Assembly: GCA_900541745.1 (NCBI GenBank)
Contig: UQLA01000009.1
Coordinates: forward strand, 21,018 to 85,017
DNA: 64,000 nucleotides
Origin: an uncultured Collinsella sp.
Lineage (GTDB): Bacteria; Actinomycetota; Coriobacteriia; Coriobacteriales; Coriobacteriaceae
Direction: 5' to 3'
In this document: positions 62,891 to 64,000 of the stretch, in pieces
Numbering within the stretch: position 1 is the first letter of the stretch
How the letters are laid out: every line of letters begins with the position of its first letter
Position numbers and translations under genes: made by a program
Notes under the pieces: generated by a model
Database searches by the model: none
What the model was told of the DNA's origin: nothing
Seen by the model: only the letters and a program-made list of their open reading frames with translations

Positions 62891-63946
62891 CTACTCCATG
62901 TAGTAGAAATCGTCAGCCGGAAGTTTACCACCCACGGCGCTCGCGTCCGCGTCGGCCAGCACCTGCAGATACCCACTAAGTGCCGCCTTCATATCCTTGC
63001 CCGTCTGGCACACAAGCATGCACCCGGGAATCGCCTTCTCGGCAATCTTGGCGTTGTCCACGATGCCAGCATCGACCACGGCCTGCGCCCAGTCTGCCGG
63101 CGCCGCATTGACGGCCTTAACGCTCGCCGCATGGCAGCTCAAGAACTCCGCCACGGCCTCGGGATGCTCCTCGGCAAACGCGCGGCGCACCACGGTCACA
63201 CCCGTCAGCAGGCGCGAACCCGTGTCACCTGCCAGCTCATCCCACACATCGGTCAGACTTACCGGCGCCGACAGCTTGCCTTCGCTCTTTGCGATGGCGG
63301 CGGTCTTGAACGGCTCCGGCAGCACGCCCACGGCGGACGGGTCGGCAAGCAGGGCCGACAGCACCTCGGTGGGCTCGCTCTTAAACTCGAGCGTCACCTG
63401 GCCGGTCAGGCCCGCGCGCTCCAGCAGGAAGTTCATGACGTACTCTGGCGTGGTGCCCTTGCCCGTCATGTAGACGGTGCGACCCGCCAGATCGCCAAAC
63501 GAGGCCACATTCGCGTCGCCCGTCACCACATTCAGCACACCCAGCGTGTTGATGTCGATGACCTGCACCGCGCCCTCGGTCTTGTTGTAGAGCACACTCG
63601 CCACGTTGGCGGGCACCAGGGCAATGTCGATATCGCCCTGAATGACCTTGGGCACAATCTCATCGGCGGCAGTATTGATCGCAAAGTCGAACTCATTGTC
63701 CGTCTCGCCATCGGCTGCCCGGTCCATAAACTGCACCAGGCCAATCGAGGTCGGCCCCTTGAGCGAGGCGACGTGCACCTCGACCGGCTCTGCAGCAGCA
63801 CCGGCGCCGTCTGTGGCAGCCGAGCCCGCGGCGAACCCGGCACCAGCAGCCCCGCCGCCACAGCCCGCGAGCGCAAGCGACAGGGCGCCCGCGGCGAGCG
63901 CCGAGGCAAACCCCCGGCGCGACATCTCAAAATCAAACGCGCGCAT
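62891..63946 (-). CDS. NitT/TauT-type ABC substrate-binding lipoprotein
   Basis: ATG 63946 (MRAFDFEMSRRGF) is preferred to a GTG nine bases upstream. The signal has twin arginines (SRRGF) and the lipobox LALAGC. The mature protein has the two-lobed pattern of SsuA/ThiY-like binders (VHVASLKGPTSIGLVQF; INTAADEIVPKVIQGDIDIALVPAN; DLAGRTVYMTGKGTTPE). Its last codons overlap the fused ABC gene's ribosome site, so binder and transporter form an operon. Aliphatic sulfonates, pyrimidine precursors or similar are possible substrates. Confidence 0.9.
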   Translation of the reverse strand: MRAFDFEMSRRGFASALAAGALSLALAGCGGGAAGAGFAAGSAATDGAGAAAEPVEVHVASLKGPTSIGLVQFMDRAADGETDNEFDFAINTAADEIVPKVIQGDIDIALVPANVASVLYNKTEGAVQVIDINTLGVLNVVTGDANVASFGDLAGRTVYMTGKGTTPEYVMNFLLERAGLTGQVTLEFKSEPTEVLSALLADPSAVGVLPEPFKTAAIAKSEGKLSAPVSLTDVWDELAGDTGSRLLTGVTVVRRAFAEEHPEAVAEFLSCHAASVKAVNAAPADWAQAVVDAGIVDNAKIAEKAIPGCMLVCQTGKDMKAALSGYLQVLADADASAVGGKLPADDFYYME

Positions 63947-64000
63947 CGCTAGCACGTCCCCTCGTTAGGCATCGTCCATGCGTGATGGTCGGTATGCAGC
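63947..64000. other. Right window edge
   Basis: The last 54 bases hold the upstream region of the binding-protein gene. A short minus-strand frame ending in TAA at 63965 could be the C-terminus of a preceding gene, but there is too little to support it. Confidence 0.3.

Noticed and set aside
1..64000. tRNA, rRNA, CRISPR arrays, integrase or transposase genes
   Set aside because: I looked for tRNA T-arm and CCA-like patterns, regularly spaced repeats and recombinase motifs and found none that hold up; a tRNAscan or CRISPR search would settle it.

Overview
The window is a GC-rich bacterial chromosome segment with short intergenic gaps, GGAGG-type ribosome sites and few foreign-looking stretches. 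The gene set (desulfoferrodoxin-type superoxide reductase, formate-tetrahydrofolate ligase, an FchA/FolD pair, AddA/AddB-like exonuclease, C69 dipeptidase, and sortase-type and zinc-ribbon/single-TM cell-envelope proteins) fits an anaerobic, monoderm gut actinobacterium of the Coriobacteriia. Collinsella is the best guess; this is inference from gene content, not a database result.

Region by region. 1-5.4 kb: the 5' part of a very large Ig-repeat surface protein on the minus strand. It ends in a DUF4430 (transcobalamin-like) domain and a Listeria-Bacteroides repeat, and is preceded by a promoter and a cobalamin-riboswitch-like leader. 5.4-11.1 kb: an ABC1/UbiB-type kinase with a phasin-like partner, a C69 dipeptidase, and a folate pair in which FolD lacks its cyclohydrolase lysine while a separate cyclohydrolase (FchA) is translationally coupled to it. 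11.2-24 kb: envelope and accessory genes, including two zinc-ribbon/TM proteins, a lipoprotein, a secreted PI-PLC-like phospholipase with a sortase signal, a HicB-like regulator, a PH-like pseudogene, a cation diffusion facilitator and a small Cys-rich protein. 24.3-38.5 kb: housekeeping genes on the minus strand: fhs, ruvCAB, a degenerate NAD-synthetase-like protein, superoxide reductase, a SWIM/SNF2 helicase and dnaE. 38.6-40.5 kb: an AT-richer MFS gene and a DUF3284 gene. 40.6-47.4 kb: addB-addA. 47.5-55.6 kb: a TrpR-like regulator, a holin-like membrane protein, an Rrf2 regulator divergent from cysK, mnmA, a HipA-like kinase with a fused HTH, an M42 peptidase and fucO. 55.6-57 kb: an AT-rich islet with a LURP-one-like gene and an ABC ATPase remnant. 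57-64 kb: YoaK, a YgiQ radical-SAM protein, a CPBP protease, an orphan DinJ/RelB antitoxin and an ABC importer whose permease and ATPase are one polypeptide.

The least ordinary material is of three kinds. First, the B12-riboswitch-like leader sits upstream of a surface protein carrying a transcobalamin-like domain. Second, there are several intergenic palindromic elements: a duplicated ~155-bp element whose arms covary, a 230-bp element with 37-bp terminal inverted repeats and a perfect 16-bp internal hairpin, and a 132-bp element with perfect 31-bp arms. Third, some enzymes have lost catalytic residues (FolD and the NAD-synthetase-like protein). I saw no rRNA, tRNA, CRISPR array or intact transposase gene.
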